A stretch of DNA of 64,000 nt, taken from positions 1 to 64,000 of the forward strand of contig NZ_SACR01000005.1 in NCBI RefSeq assembly GCF_004016505.1. Reading direction: 5' to 3'. The stretch comes from Rubrivivax rivuli. GTDB taxonomy: Bacteria; Pseudomonadota; Gammaproteobacteria; Burkholderiales; Burkholderiaceae_C. Positions 47,370 through 57,031 of the stretch are shown here, piece by piece (position 1 is the first letter of the stretch; each line of letters begins with the position of its first letter). A model generated the notes under the pieces. That model was not told where the DNA came from, made no database searches, and worked only from the letters and a program-made list of their open reading frames with translations. A program made the position numbers and the translations under genes.

Positions 47370-50300
47370 ATGAGTGCGCCGCCCACCCCCGCCCCGCAGC
47401 AGCGCGTCATCAAGGTCCGGCGCGACTACAACGCCTGGGTGGCCAGCGAGACGCTGGAAGACTACGCGCTGCGTTTCACGCCGCGGTCTTTCCGCAAGTG
47501 GAGCCCCTGGCGCGTGGCCCACACCGCGGTGGGCGGCGCGGCCAGCTTCCTGGTGCTGGAGGCGCTGGGCGCCACGCTGCTGCTGCAGTTCGGCTTCGTC
47601 AACGCGGCGCTGGCCATCCTGGCCACGGCGGCGATCATCTTTGCCGCGGGGCTGCCCATCAGCGTCTACGCCGCGCGCCACGGGCTGGACATGGACCTGC
47701 TCACCCGCGGCGCCGGCTTCGGCTACATCGGCAGCACCATCACCAGCCTCATCTACGCCAGCTTCACCTTCATCTTCTTCGCGCTGGAGGCGGCCATCAT
47801 GGCCTACGCGCTGGAGCTCGCCTTCGGCCTGCCGCCGGCCTGGGGTTACCTGGTGTGTGCGCTGGTGGTCATCCCGCTGGTCACGCACGGCGTCACGCGG
47901 GTCAGCCAACTGCAGATGTGGACGCTGCCGGTGTGGCTCGTGCTGCTGGTGCTGCCCTACATCTACGTCTTCCAGGCCCACCCCACGCTGGCCAGCGACC
48001 TGCGCGCCTACGCCGGCCTCGACGGCCAGGGCGGCGCCTTCAACCCGCTGCTCTTCGGCAGCGCGCTCACCGTGGGCGTGGCCCTCATCACGCAGATGGG
48101 CGAGCAGGTCGACTACCTGCGCTTCATGCCCGAAAAGACCCGCGCCAACCGCTGGCGCTGGTGGGGCGCGGTGCTGCTGGGCGGGCCGGGCTGGGTGCTG
48201 CCGGGCGTGCTGAAGATGTTCGGCGGCGCGCTGCTGGCGCTGCTGGCGCTGAAGCTGGCGGTGCCCGCCGACCGCGCCGTCGACCCCAACCAGATGTACC
48301 TGGCCGCCTACGAGATCGTCTTCAACCACTACGGCTGGGCGGTGGCGGCCACGGCCTTGTTCGTGGTGGTGAGCCAGCTCAAGATCAACGTCACCAACGC
48401 CTACGCCGGCAGCCTGGCTTGGAGCAACTTCTTCGCTCGCGTCACGCACAGCCACCCCGGCCGCGTGGTGTGGATGGTGTTCAACACGCTGATCGCCCTG
48501 ATGCTGATGGAACTGGAGGTCTTCCAGGCCATCGGCGGCGTGCTGGGCCTGTACAGCAACATCGCCATCAGCTGGCTCATGGCGGTGGTGGCCGACCTGG
48601 TGGTGAACAAGCCGCTGGGCCTGAGCCCCAAGGGCATCGAGTTCAAGCGCGCCCACCTCTACGACATCAACCCCGTGGGCGTGGGCGCCATGGGGCTGGC
48701 CTCCGTCATCTCCATCACCGCGCACCTGGGCGCCTTCGGGCCGATGGCCGAGGCCTTCTCGGCGGTGATCGCGATGGCCGTGGCCTTCGTGGCCGCGCCC
48801 TTGATCGCCTGGGCCACGCGCGGGCGCTACTACCTGGCGCGCGGGCCGCAGGCCGAGGGTGCCACCGGCGGCGGCTACCTGGCCCAACGCGGCGGCTTGC
48901 AGGCGCTGCGCCAGTGCGTCATCTGCGAACGCGAGTACGAAGGCGAAGACATGGCCGGCTGCCCGGCCTACGGCGGCCCCATCTGCAGCCTGTGCTGCAG
49001 CCTGGACGCCCGCTGCCACGACCTCTGCAAGCCCGAGGCCGCGCGCGCCGGCGTGCAGCTGACAGCCGCGCTGCGCCGCCTGACGCCCCAGCGCTGGTGG
49101 CCCCAGCTGGAGACCGGCCTGGGCCGCTACCTGCTGGTGATGGCGGTGGTGGCGCCTGCGCTGGCCGCGCTGCTCTACCTTCTGCACGAAGCCGAGGTGC
49201 GCGCCCTGGCCGCCACTGGCACCGAGGCCGCGGCTGCCGCCGCGCCGGCGCTGCGCACGGCCTTCATCAAGGCCTATTGCGCGCTGCTGCTGCTGTCGGG
49301 CGTGATCGCCTGGTGGCTGGTACTCACCCAGATCAGCCGCCGCGTGGCGCAGGAAGAGAGCAACCGCCAGACCGAAGCTCTGGTGCGCGAGATCGACAGC
49401 CATGCCCGCACCGACGAAGAGCTGCAGCGCGCCCGGCTGGCCGCCGAAGCCGCGCGCCGCCAGGCCGAGGGCGCCAACCAGGCCAAGACGCGATACATCA
49501 GCGCCATCAGCCACGAGCTGCGCACGCCGCTGAACAGCATCCTCGGCTACGCGCAGCTGCTGGACGAAGACCCCACGCTGCCGGTGCACCGCAAGCAGGC
49601 CGTGGGCGTCATCCGCCGTGGCGGGGAACACCTGCTGGGGCTGATCGAAGGCACGCTGGACATCGCGCGCATCGAAGGCGGCAAGCTCACGCTGGAGCCC
49701 AAGCCCATGCGCCTGCGCGAGAGCCTGCAGCAGATCGTGCAGATGTTCGAGCTGCAGGCGCTGAGCAAGGGCCTGCGCTTCGAGCACGACATCGAAGGCG
49801 CGCCGGCGCTGGTGCGTGCCGACGAGCGGCGGCTCACGCAGATCCTCATCAACGTGCTGGGCAACGCGGTGAAGTTTACGCAGCGCGGGCGCGTGGCCTT
49901 CCGCGCCGCGCACCTGCGCGACATGGCCGTGTTCGAGATCGAGGACACCGGGCCCGGCATCGCGGCCGAAGACCTGGAGCGCATCTTCGAGCCCTTCTCG
50001 CGCGGCGGCCCGGCCGGCAGCGCAGGTGCGGCCCCGGGTGGCGGCACGGGTCTGGGCCTGACCATCGCGAAGATGCTCACCGACCTGATGGGCGGCGAGC
50101 TCACCGTGAGCACGAAGCTGGGCGAGGGCACGGTCTTCCGCGTGCGCCTCTTCCTGCCCGAGTTGCGGGGCCAGCGCGTGCCCGCGCCGCGCCCGGCCCG
50201 CCGCGGCTACGAGGGTGCGCGCCGCCGCCTGCTGGTGGTGGACAACGAAGAGGTCGACCGCACGCTGCTGGCGCGCCGGCTGCAGGCCCTGGGTTTCGAC

Positions 50301-50882
50301 GTGCTCGAAGCCGGCTCGGGCCAGGCCGCGCTGGCGCTGCTGCAGGAGGCACAGAAGGCCCAGTGCGCCGAGCCGCCAGCGCCGGTGCACGCCATCCTGA
50401 TGGACCTGGCCATGCCTGGCATCGACGGCTGGCAGACCATCCGCACGCTGCGCGCCCAGGGCCTGAGCCAGGCGCCGGTGGCCATCGTCTCGGCCAACGC
50501 CTTCGACAAGGGCCTGGAGAACGACTGCGGCATCACCGCGGCCGACTTCATCACCAAGCCCGTGCGCTTCGACGAACTGCTGGATTGGCTGGGCCGGCAG
50601 CTCGGGCTCGTGTGGCTGTCGGCGCCAGTGCCTCCGCCGCCCCCACCCGCCACCCCGCCCGCCGACGCCCCGCTGCCCACGCGCGCGCAGCTGCTGGCCT
50701 TGCAGGAGATGGTGCGTCTGGGCTACCCACGCGGCGTGCAGCAGGCGCTGGCGCGCATCGAGAGCGAGCGGCCAGAATGCGCGGCCTGGCTGGCGCCGCT
50801 GCGCGCGCTGGCGCAATCCTTCCAGTTCGAGGGCGTGCAAGCCCTGATCGACCAAGCTCTCGCCCGTGCCGAACCCGCCTGA
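47370..50882 (+). CDS. NCS1-type permease fused to a hybrid sensor histidine kinase
   Basis: 1170 residues. About 40-490 form a 12-helix purine/cytosine-permease (NCS1) domain, seen in [40 protein letters not shown] and [20 protein letters not shown]. Residues 516-557 are a cysteine-rich knuckle (CVICERE, then CPAYGG, CSLCCSL, CHDLC). Two more helices (about 590-660), a coiled coil and a HisKA domain follow, with H715 in [16 protein letters not shown]. The ATPase domain ([35 protein letters not shown]) and a receiver with D1012 ([13 protein letters not shown]) complete it; the last 60 residues are helical. The architecture recalls CbrA, which uses an SLC5 transporter. It probably senses a nitrogenous compound during transport. 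It overlaps the response-regulator gene by 17 bases. Confidence 0.88.
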   Translation: MSAPPTPAPQQRVIKVRRDYNAWVASETLEDYALRFTPRSFRKWSPWRVAHTAVGGAASFLVLEALGATLLLQFGFVNAALAILATAAIIFAAGLPISVYAARHGLDMDLLTRGAGFGYIGSTITSLIYASFTFIFFALEAAIMAYALELAFGLPPAWGYLVCALVVIPLVTHGVTRVSQLQMWTLPVWLVLLVLPYIYVFQAHPTLASDLRAYAGLDGQGGAFNPLLFGSALTVGVALITQMGEQVDYLRFMPEKTRANRWRWWGAVLLGGPGWVLPGVLKMFGGALLALLALKLAVPADRAVDPNQMYLAAYEIVFNHYGWAVAATALFVVVSQLKINVTNAYAGSLAWSNFFARVTHSHPGRVVWMVFNTLIALMLMELEVFQAIGGVLGLYSNIAISWLMAVVADLVVNKPLGLSPKGIEFKRAHLYDINPVGVGAMGLASVISITAHLGAFGPMAEAFSAVIAMAVAFVAAPLIAWATRGRYYLARGPQAEGATGGGYLAQRGGLQALRQCVICEREYEGEDMAGCPAYGGPICSLCCSLDARCHDLCKPEAARAGVQLTAALRRLTPQRWWPQLETGLGRYLLVMAVVAPALAALLYLLHEAEVRALAATGTEAAAAAAPALRTAFIKAYCALLLLSGVIAWWLVLTQISRRVAQEESNRQTEALVREIDSHARTDEELQRARLAAEAARRQAEGANQAKTRYISAISHELRTPLNSILGYAQLLDEDPTLPVHRKQAVGVIRRGGEHLLGLIEGTLDIARIEGGKLTLEPKPMRLRESLQQIVQMFELQALSKGLRFEHDIEGAPALVRADERRLTQILINVLGNAVKFTQRGRVAFRAAHLRDMAVFEIEDTGPGIAAEDLERIFEPFSRGGPAGSAGAAPGGGTGLGLTIAKMLTDLMGGELTVSTKLGEGTVFRVRLFLPELRGQRVPAPRPARRGYEGARRRLLVVDNEEVDRTLLARRLQALGFDVLEAGSGQAALALLQEAQKAQCAEPPAPVHAILMDLAMPGIDGWQTIRTLRAQGLSQAPVAIVSANAFDKGLENDCGITAADFITKPVRFDELLDWLGRQLGLVWLSAPVPPPPPPATPPADAPLPTRAQLLALQEMVRLGYPRGVQQALARIESERPECAAWLAPLRALAQSFQFEGVQALIDQALARAEPA

Positions 50883-51852
50883 GACCCTGCCCGACCACAG
50901 CAGCGCCGCCGCCGATCCCCTGGGCCGTGCGCGCAGCGCCGGCGTGGTCTTGATCGTGGACGATGTGCCCGACAACCTGGCCGTCTTGCACGACGCCCTG
51001 GACGCCGCCGGCTACACCGTGCTGGTGGCCACCGACGGTGCGCGCGCCCTGCAGCGTGCCGCGCAGGCCGACCCCGACATCGTGCTGCTGGACGCCGTGA
51101 TGCCGGGCATCGACGGCTTCGAGGTCGCGCGGCGCCTGAAGGCCGGGCCCGAGACGGCCCACATCCCCATCGTCTTCATGACCGGCCTGACCGAGACCGA
51201 GCACGTGCTGGCCGCTTTCGAGGCCGGCGGGGTGGATTACGTCACCAAGCCCATCCGCGCCCCCGAGGTGCTGGCGCGCATGGCGGTGCACATGCAGACC
51301 GCGCGCCAGGCCCGCCAGGCCCGCAACGCGCTCGACGCCTACGGCCACGCCACCATCGCGGTGCGCCTGGGCGCCACGCCCGCCGAAGCGCCGCGCCTGG
51401 TGTGGCAGACGCCGCTGGCGCGCCAGTGGCTGCCGCTGTACTTCGACGTGGCGCCCGACCAGTTGCCCGCCCCGCTGCACCTCTGGCTGCAGGAGGCCGC
51501 CGCCGGCCGCGAGGCCCGACCACTCAGCACGGCACGCGGCGCGCGCCAGCTCGTGGCCACCCTGCAGGGTCGCACGGTGGACGAAGACTGGCTGTTGGTG
51601 CTGCGCGAAGTGAGCGACGCCGCCACCGTGGAAGCCACCATGCAGGCCTTCGGTCTGACGCTGCGCGAGAGCGAAGTGCTCTACTGGGTGGCCAAGGGCA
51701 AGACCAACCGCGACATCGGCGACATCCTGGGCAGCAGCCCGGCCACCGTCAAGAAACACCTGGAACGCGTCTATGAAAAGCTGGGTGTTGAGACGCGCAC
51801 GGCCGCGGCCGCCATGGCCCTGCAGCGGGTGCGCGAACTCTCGCGCAGCTGA
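50866..51852 (+). CDS. LuxR-type response regulator partnered with the permease-kinase
   Basis: 328 residues. The receiver (about 25-140) has the acidic pocket VDDVPDNL, the phosphoacceptor D76 in IVLLDAVMPGIDG, and the lysine in DYVTKPIRAPE. A middle linker (150-255) has no named domain. The C-terminal LuxR helix-turn-helix is LTLRESEVLYWVAKGKTNRD then ILGSSPATVKKHLERVYEKL. It starts with GTG inside the end of the kinase gene, so the two form a cognate pair by position. Likely targets are the adjacent urease and urea-transport genes; this is inference. Confidence 0.9.
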   Translation: MPNPPETLPDHSSAAADPLGRARSAGVVLIVDDVPDNLAVLHDALDAAGYTVLVATDGARALQRAAQADPDIVLLDAVMPGIDGFEVARRLKAGPETAHIPIVFMTGLTETEHVLAAFEAGGVDYVTKPIRAPEVLARMAVHMQTARQARQARNALDAYGHATIAVRLGATPAEAPRLVWQTPLARQWLPLYFDVAPDQLPAPLHLWLQEAAAGREARPLSTARGARQLVATLQGRTVDEDWLLVLREVSDAATVEATMQAFGLTLRESEVLYWVAKGKTNRDIGDILGSSPATVKKHLERVYEKLGVETRTAAAAMALQRVRELSRS

Positions 51853-51897
51853 GCCGCCGCGTTTACAGAATTCCGGCGCCCGGCCGAAAACGCTGCG

Positions 51898-52935
51898 ATG
51901 AGGCCTTGGCGCGCTTGGGCGCAGACGTTCCAGATCGACCATGACGTGCTCGCCGAGCAGCGCGGCAGCCTGGTCGCGCGTTTCTGTCGCCTCGGCGGCT
52001 GGGCCATCGTCGCCACGGGCGTGGTGCACCTGCTGCAGGGCAACCTGGCGATGGGCCTGCTGAATGCAGCGGTGTCGCTGCTGCTGCTGCGCAACGCGGC
52101 CCGGCTGCGTGCTGCGCAGGTGCCGCTGGTGCCCTTCGAGCTGCTGGCGATGCTGCTCATCGCGGCCATCCTCACCTCCACCTACCTGCAGGGCATGCCA
52201 GGGTTGCTGTGGTCCTACCCGATGCTCTTCCTGCTGTTCTTCGCCCTGCCGCACCGCAAGGCGCTGCTGTTCTGCGGCCTGCTGGTGGTGCCAGTTTGCG
52301 TGATGGCACAACTGACGCTGGGCACCGGGCTCGCGCTGCGGGTGCTGTTCTCGCTGGCCTTCGTGCTGCTGATGATCCTGATGGTGCTGCGCCTCATCGG
52401 CCAACTGCAGCAGACGCTGATGCAGCAGGCCATCACCGACCCGCTGACCGGCTGCTACAACCGCCGCCACCTGCAGATGCAGCTGGACACCCTGAGCCTG
52501 CCCGCGCAGGCCGCGGCGGGCCCCGGCCCGGTGCTGCTGGCCATCGACGTCGACCACTTCAAGCGCATCAACGACCGCCACGGTCACGGCCGCGGCGACG
52601 AGGTGCTGCAGGACCTGGTGCGCCTGATCGGCACGCGGCAGCGCCTGGGCGACCTGCTGTTCCGCACCGGCGGCGAAGAGTTCATGCTCTTGCTGCCGCG
52701 CGCCTCCGAGGCCGACGCGCTGCAGGTGGCCGAAGCGCTGCGCCAGCGCGTGGCCGCCAGCGGCTTGCTGGGGGCAGAGCCCTTGACGGTGAGCATCGGC
52801 GTCAGCGCCTTGGCCGCCGTGCGCGACGTGGAAGCCTGGCTGCGCGCCGCCGACGCGGCGCTCTACGAGGCCAAGCGCCGCGGGCGTGACCAGGTGGTGC
52901 TGGCCGGTGCACCGGCCGTCGACCTGGCGGCCTGA
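51898..52935 (+). CDS. Membrane-bound diguanylate cyclase (GGDEF)
   Basis: A 345-residue protein with about six N-terminal membrane helices (residues 30-165) and a GGDEF domain. The active-site motif is GGEEF (RTGGEEFML), an accepted active variant, preceded by DPLTGCYNRRHL and AIDVDHFKRINDRHGHGRGD. The feedback I-site RLGD lies the standard distance upstream, so c-di-GMP inhibition is expected. The membrane part resembles no sensor domain I know. It starts 45 bases after the response regulator and could be co-transcribed. Confidence 0.9.
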   Translation: MRPWRAWAQTFQIDHDVLAEQRGSLVARFCRLGGWAIVATGVVHLLQGNLAMGLLNAAVSLLLLRNAARLRAAQVPLVPFELLAMLLIAAILTSTYLQGMPGLLWSYPMLFLLFFALPHRKALLFCGLLVVPVCVMAQLTLGTGLALRVLFSLAFVLLMILMVLRLIGQLQQTLMQQAITDPLTGCYNRRHLQMQLDTLSLPAQAAAGPGPVLLAIDVDHFKRINDRHGHGRGDEVLQDLVRLIGTRQRLGDLLFRTGGEEFMLLLPRASEADALQVAEALRQRVAASGLLGAEPLTVSIGVSALAAVRDVEAWLRAADAALYEAKRRGRDQVVLAGAPAVDLAA

Positions 52936-52948
52936 GCCGCCGCCGCGC

Positions 52949-53521
52949 TCAGGCCTGCAGCACCAGCAGCCGCCCCGGTTGCGGCGCCTGCGCCTGCCGC
53001 GCGAACAGCAAAGCCTCGGCCTCCTGCTGATGAGCCCTGCCGAGCGCCGGCCCGGCCACCAGCAGCGTGGGCCGGCGGGGCGTGAACCGCGCCAGGGCCT
53101 GCAGGCCGGCGCTGCCGGGGCGCAGCCAGCCGGCGTCCCAGGGGTCGGCGGGCTGGCGGGGGCGCCACACCGCCACATCGTTGAACTTGGTGCGCAGGCG
53201 CAGGGCCAGCCGGGCGGCGGCACCGCGGCAGGCGCGCAGCTGCAGGCTGCCGTCCACCACCAGGCACAGGGCGTGGGCCAGGTCGGCGCCGGCCTCGCCG
53301 GCCAGGCCGGTGTCGCCGGGCAGGGTGTGCACGGCCCAGTGCGCAGGCTGGTGGCACCAGGCCAGCAGGCCGGGCCACGCCGCGTGTGCCTGGGCCGCCT
53401 GCAGCGCGGGCTCGGCCAGTGGCAGCGGGGGCGCCAGCGCTTGCAGGTCAAAACGGGCCGACAGGGTGCGCAGCAGGCCGGCTTGCGGCGGGGCCGGGGG
53501 CCTGTGGATGGGCATGGACAT
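52949..53521 (-). CDS. Hypothetical protein
   Basis: A 190-residue protein (ATG 53521; ATG 53515 is the alternative) that I do not recognise. It is rich in proline, alanine, arginine and leucine, with no signal peptide or transmembrane helix. Visible features are a tryptophan-rich part (AAWPGLLAWCHQPAHWAVHT), one possible amphipathic beta region (LCLVVDGSLQLRACRGA) and WDAGWLRPGSAGL. It is transcribed against its neighbours, convergent with the cyclase 13 bases away. The composition matches neighbours in codon use, so I think it is real but with reservation. Confidence 0.55.
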   Translation of the reverse strand: MSMPIHRPPAPPQAGLLRTLSARFDLQALAPPLPLAEPALQAAQAHAAWPGLLAWCHQPAHWAVHTLPGDTGLAGEAGADLAHALCLVVDGSLQLRACRGAAARLALRLRTKFNDVAVWRPRQPADPWDAGWLRPGSAGLQALARFTPRRPTLLVAGPALGRAHQQEAEALLFARQAQAPQPGRLLVLQA

Positions 53522-53599
53522 GGGCCGCGAGCTTAGCCGGCGCGACCTGGGCAGAATGCGGCGGCGGCACGCTCCTGGCCGCGCCTTCCATTGACGACG

Positions 53600-54037
53600 A
53601 TGCCCGCGCTCACCTGGTCCGACGCCCTTGCCCTGCAGCAACCCGAGATCGACGACACGCACCGCGAGTTCGTCGATCGCCTGGCTGGCGTTGAAGCGGC
53701 CTTGGGCAGCGACGCCACCCAGCTGGCCGCCGCGCTGGAGGCCTTCGTGCAGCACACCGAAGCGCATTTCGCGCAGGAAGAGCGCTGGCTGCAGGAGATC
53801 GGTTTCGGCGCTGACCACTGCCACGGCAAGGAGCACCGGCAGGTGCTGGAGCTGGTGCACGAGGTGCAGCGCCGGCTGTTGCAGCAGGGCGACGTGGCCG
53901 TGGTGGGCGCGCTGGTGCCCGCGCTGGCGCAGTGGTTCCCGGTTCACGCGCAGAGCATGGACTGGGGGCTGGCCCAGGCGATGCAGGCCGTGCAGGCCGC
54001 GAACGCCACGAAGGCGGGCAACCCGGCCGAGGCCTGA
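53600..54037 (+). CDS. Bacteriohemerythrin
   Basis: A 145-residue four-helix di-iron protein that binds oxygen. Ligands are visible in order: H21 (DDTHREFVD), H56 and E60 (HTEAHFAQEERWL), H75 or H79 (CHGKEHRQVL), H116 and D121 (VHAQSMDW). I start it at ATG 53600; a TTG three codons earlier is less likely. It is followed by the urt operon after a 113-nt gap that holds a palindrome. The role next to urea genes is unclear; oxygen storage or sensing are the usual ideas. Confidence 0.9.
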   Translation: MPALTWSDALALQQPEIDDTHREFVDRLAGVEAALGSDATQLAAALEAFVQHTEAHFAQEERWLQEIGFGADHCHGKEHRQVLELVHEVQRRLLQQGDVAVVGALVPALAQWFPVHAQSMDWGLAQAMQAVQAANATKAGNPAEA

Positions 54038-54061
54038 AGGCCGGGCCTGGCGGCCCCGCCC

Positions 54062-54079
54062 ATACGCCGTCCGGCGTAT
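54062..54079. promoter_or_regulatory. 18-bp palindrome upstream of urtA
   Basis: ATACGCCG (54062-54069), TC, CGGCGTAT (54072-54079): a perfect inverted repeat 72 bases before the urtA start and 24 bases after the hemerythrin stop. It is followed by TTTCTC, so it may be a weak terminator of the hemerythrin gene or, more likely given the AT-tipped symmetric arms, an operator for urt. Confidence 0.55.
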
Positions 54080-54150
54080 TTCTCGCGCGGGGCCGGCCCC
54101 GCATCCTCCTGGGCATTCGACACCCCACCCACAGCCAGGAGCGAGAGACC

Positions 54151-55449
54151 GTGAACAAGCCCAGCAGCACCACCCGCCGCCACGTCGGCAAGACCCTCAT
54201 CGCCGCGGCCGCCGCCGCAGCCACCTTCGGCCTCAGCACCAGCGCCTTCGCGCAGGAGACCATCAAGGTCGGCGTGCTGCACTCGCTGTCGGGCACCATG
54301 GCCATCAGCGAGACGGTGCTCAAGGACACCATCCTGATGGAGATCGAGGCCATCAACGCCAAGGGCGGCCTGCTGGGCAAGAAGCTCGAACCCGTGGTGG
54401 TGGACCCGGCCTCGAACTGGCCGCTGTTCGCCGAGAAGACCCGCCAGCTCATCAGCAAGGACAAGGTCGCCGTCATCTTCGGCTGCTGGACCAGCGTCTC
54501 GCGCAAGAGCGTGCTGCCCGTCGTTGAAGAACTCAACGGCCTGTTGTTCTACCCCGTGCAGTACGAAGGCGAAGAACTCAGCAAGAACGTGTTCTACACG
54601 GGTGCCGCGCCCAACCAGCAGGCCATTCCCGCCGTGGAGTACCTGATGAGCAAGGACGGCGGCAGCGCCAAGCGCTTCGTGCTGCTGGGCACCGACTACG
54701 TGTACCCGCGCACCACTAACAAGATCCTGCGCGCCTTCCTGAAGAGCAAGGGCATCCCCGACAGCGACATCATGGAGGAGTACACCCCCTTCGGTCACTC
54801 TGACTACCAGAGCATCATCGCCAAGATCAAGAAGTTCTCGGCCGAAGGCAAGAAGACCGCCGTGGTCTCCACCATCAACGGCGACAGCAACGTGCCCTTC
54901 TACAAGGAACTGGGCAACCAGGGCCTGAAGGCGACCGACGTGCCGGTTGTGGCCTTCTCGGTGGGTGAAGAAGAACTGCGCGGCGTGGACACCAAGCCGC
55001 TGGTGGGCCACCTGGCGGCGTGGAACTACTTCATGTCGATCAAGAACCCGACCAACGACGAGTTCATCAAGCAGTGGAGCGCCTACGCCAAGGCCAAGAA
55101 CATCCCCGGCCACAAGGACCGCCCGCTGACGAACGACCCGATGGAAGCCAGCGTCATCGGCTTCCGCATGTGGGCGCAGGCCGTCACCAAGGCCAAGAGC
55201 ACCGACACCGACAAGGTCATCGCCGCCATGGCCGGCCAGACGGTGAAGGCGCCCTCGGGCATCGTCAGCAAGATGGACGAGAAGAACCACCACCTGCACA
55301 AGAGCGTGTTCATCGGCGAGATCAAGGCCGACGGCCAGTTCAACGTGGTGTGGAAGACCAAGGGCCCCGTGAAGGCCCAGCCGTGGAGCCCCTTCATCCC
55401 CGAGAACAAGGGCAAGAAGGACGAGCCGGTCGTCGCTGCCAAGAAGTAA
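54151..55449 (+). CDS. urtA: Urea ABC transporter substrate-binding protein UrtA
   Basis: A 432-residue periplasmic binding protein. The start is the GTG at 54151, preceded by AGGAG (54137-54141); upstream open frame lies inside the hemerythrin gene. The signal peptide has twin arginines (STTRRHVGKTLIAAAAAAAT) and ends near AFAQE, so Tat export is possible. The mature protein begins IKVGVLHSLSGTMAISE and carries VIFGCWTSVSRKSVLPVVEE, FYPVQYEGEE and GTDYVYPRTTNKILR, all typical of UrtA rather than amino-acid binders. It heads the urtABCDE operon. Confidence 0.96.
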   Translation: MNKPSSTTRRHVGKTLIAAAAAAATFGLSTSAFAQETIKVGVLHSLSGTMAISETVLKDTILMEIEAINAKGGLLGKKLEPVVVDPASNWPLFAEKTRQLISKDKVAVIFGCWTSVSRKSVLPVVEELNGLLFYPVQYEGEELSKNVFYTGAAPNQQAIPAVEYLMSKDGGSAKRFVLLGTDYVYPRTTNKILRAFLKSKGIPDSDIMEEYTPFGHSDYQSIIAKIKKFSAEGKKTAVVSTINGDSNVPFYKELGNQGLKATDVPVVAFSVGEEELRGVDTKPLVGHLAAWNYFMSIKNPTNDEFIKQWSAYAKAKNIPGHKDRPLTNDPMEASVIGFRMWAQAVTKAKSTDTDKVIAAMAGQTVKAPSGIVSKMDEKNHHLHKSVFIGEIKADGQFNVVWKTKGPVKAQPWSPFIPENKGKKDEPVVAAKK

Positions 55450-55453
55450 GCCC

Positions 55454-57031
55454 GTGAAGCTGCTGCGCACGCTGTGCGCAGCGCTGTGGTGTTGCCTGTT
55501 CGCGGGCTCGGCGCTGGCGCTGAGCCCCGATCAGGCCTTGCGCATCGCGCAGGGCGAGAGTGACGACCGCATCGCTGCGCTGAACGAAGTGGTGCTGGCC
55601 GCCGACCCGGCGCTCAGTGCCTACGTGCAGGCCCTGCTGGCCGACGAGGTGAAACTCGCCGGCGGCAAGGCTTTCGTCGTGCGCGGCGATCAGGTGACCG
55701 ACGCGGCCACCGGTGCCGCGGCCACGCTGCCGGCCGATGCCGAAGACGTGGTCAACCCCAACCGCGTGCGCCGCGAGCTCGAAGCGGCGCTCTCGGCGCT
55801 GAACCTCTTCTCGCCCGACCGCGCCGTGCGCTTGAAGGCGGTGGGTGAGCTGAAAGAGCAGGCCGACGAAGGCAAGCTCGCGCTCTTCGAGAAAGCCGCG
55901 AAGAGCGAAACCGACCCCGAGATCCGCGCCGCGCTGGCGATGCTGAAGGCGACCGCGTTGATTGCCAGCAGCGACAAGGCGCAGCGCCTGGCCGCCGCGC
56001 AACTGCTGGCCGAGAGCGACCAGCCTTCCGTCAAGGGCCTGCTCATCGAGCGCCTGGCTGCCGAAGAAGACGGCGAGGTCAAGGCCGCGCTGCAGCGCAC
56101 GCTGGACACCGTCAACGGCCGCCTGGCCTGGGGCGAACGCCTGGGCCTGCTGTTCACCGGCGTGAGCCTGGGCTCCATCCTGCTGCTGGCGGCCCTGGGC
56201 CTGGCCATCACCTACGGGCTGATGGGCGTCATCAACATGGCGCATGGCGAACTGATCATGATCGGCGCCTACGCCACCTGGGGCGTGCAGAACCTCTTCC
56301 GGCATTACCTGCCGGCCTACTTCGACGCCTACGTCCTCGCCGCGATTCCTTTGAGCTTCCTCGCCAGCGCGCTGGTGGGCGCGGCCATGGAGCGCAGCGT
56401 CATCCGCTTCCTCTACGGCCGGCCGCTGGAAACGCTGCTGGCCACCTGGGGCATCAGCCTCATCCTGATGCAGTGCGTGCGCAGCCTCTTCGGCGCGCAG
56501 AACGTGGGCGTCGAGAACCCGAGCTGGCTCAGTGGCGGCGTGCAGGTGCTGCCGAACCTGGTGCTGCCCTACAACCGCCTGGCCATCCTGGCCTTCGCCG
56601 CGCTGGTGCTGCTGGGCATGGCGCTGCTGATCGGCAAGACGCGTCTGGGCCTCTTCGTGCGCGGCGTCACGCAGAACCGCCGCATGGCCGCCTGCGTGGG
56701 CGTGAACACGGCGCGTGTGGACACCTACGCCTTCGCCCTGGGTGCGGGCATCGCGGGCCTGGCGGGCTGCGCGCTCAGCCAGGTGGGCAACGTGGGGCCC
56801 GACCTCGGCCAGGGCTACATCGTCGACAGCTTCATGGTCGTGGTGCTGGGCGGTGTGGGGCAGATCGCCGGCACCGTCTACGCGGGCCTGGGCCTGGGGC
56901 TGATGAACAAGGTGCTCGAAGGCTGGCAGGGCGCGGTGCTGGCCAAGATCATGGTGCTGCTCTTCATCGTGGCCTTCATCCAGAAACGGCCGCAAGGCAT
57001 CTTCGCCCTCAAGGGCCGGAGCGCTGAATGA
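55454..57031 (+). CDS. urtB: Urea ABC transporter permease UrtB
   Basis: A 525-residue LivH-type permease. After a signal-like segment (residues 1-23) there is a helical periplasmic extension to about residue 220, with HEAT-like repeats (RVRRELEAALSALNLFSPDR, AKSETDPEIRAALAMLKATA), a known feature of proteobacterial UrtB. The membrane domain has LLLAALGLAITYGLMGVINM, AHGELIMIGAYATWG and the transport loop region GVNTARVDTYAFALGAGIAG. It starts with GTG four bases after urtA and overlaps urtC as ATGA. Confidence 0.95.
   Translation: MKLLRTLCAALWCCLFAGSALALSPDQALRIAQGESDDRIAALNEVVLAADPALSAYVQALLADEVKLAGGKAFVVRGDQVTDAATGAAATLPADAEDVVNPNRVRRELEAALSALNLFSPDRAVRLKAVGELKEQADEGKLALFEKAAKSETDPEIRAALAMLKATALIASSDKAQRLAAAQLLAESDQPSVKGLLIERLAAEEDGEVKAALQRTLDTVNGRLAWGERLGLLFTGVSLGSILLLAALGLAITYGLMGVINMAHGELIMIGAYATWGVQNLFRHYLPAYFDAYVLAAIPLSFLASALVGAAMERSVIRFLYGRPLETLLATWGISLILMQCVRSLFGAQNVGVENPSWLSGGVQVLPNLVLPYNRLAILAFAALVLLGMALLIGKTRLGLFVRGVTQNRRMAACVGVNTARVDTYAFALGAGIAGLAGCALSQVGNVGPDLGQGYIVDSFMVVVLGGVGQIAGTVYAGLGLGLMNKVLEGWQGAVLAKIMVLLFIVAFIQKRPQGIFALKGRSAE

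Noticed and set aside
47280-50975. 1231-codon open frame antisense to the permease-kinase gene
   Set aside because: No recognisable domain and a His/Gln/Arg-rich composition; the plus strand encodes a well-defined multidomain protein.
50551-53451. 966-codon minus-strand open frame across the kinase end, response regulator and cyclase
   Set aside because: It runs antisense through three genes with clear domains and has no motif of its own.
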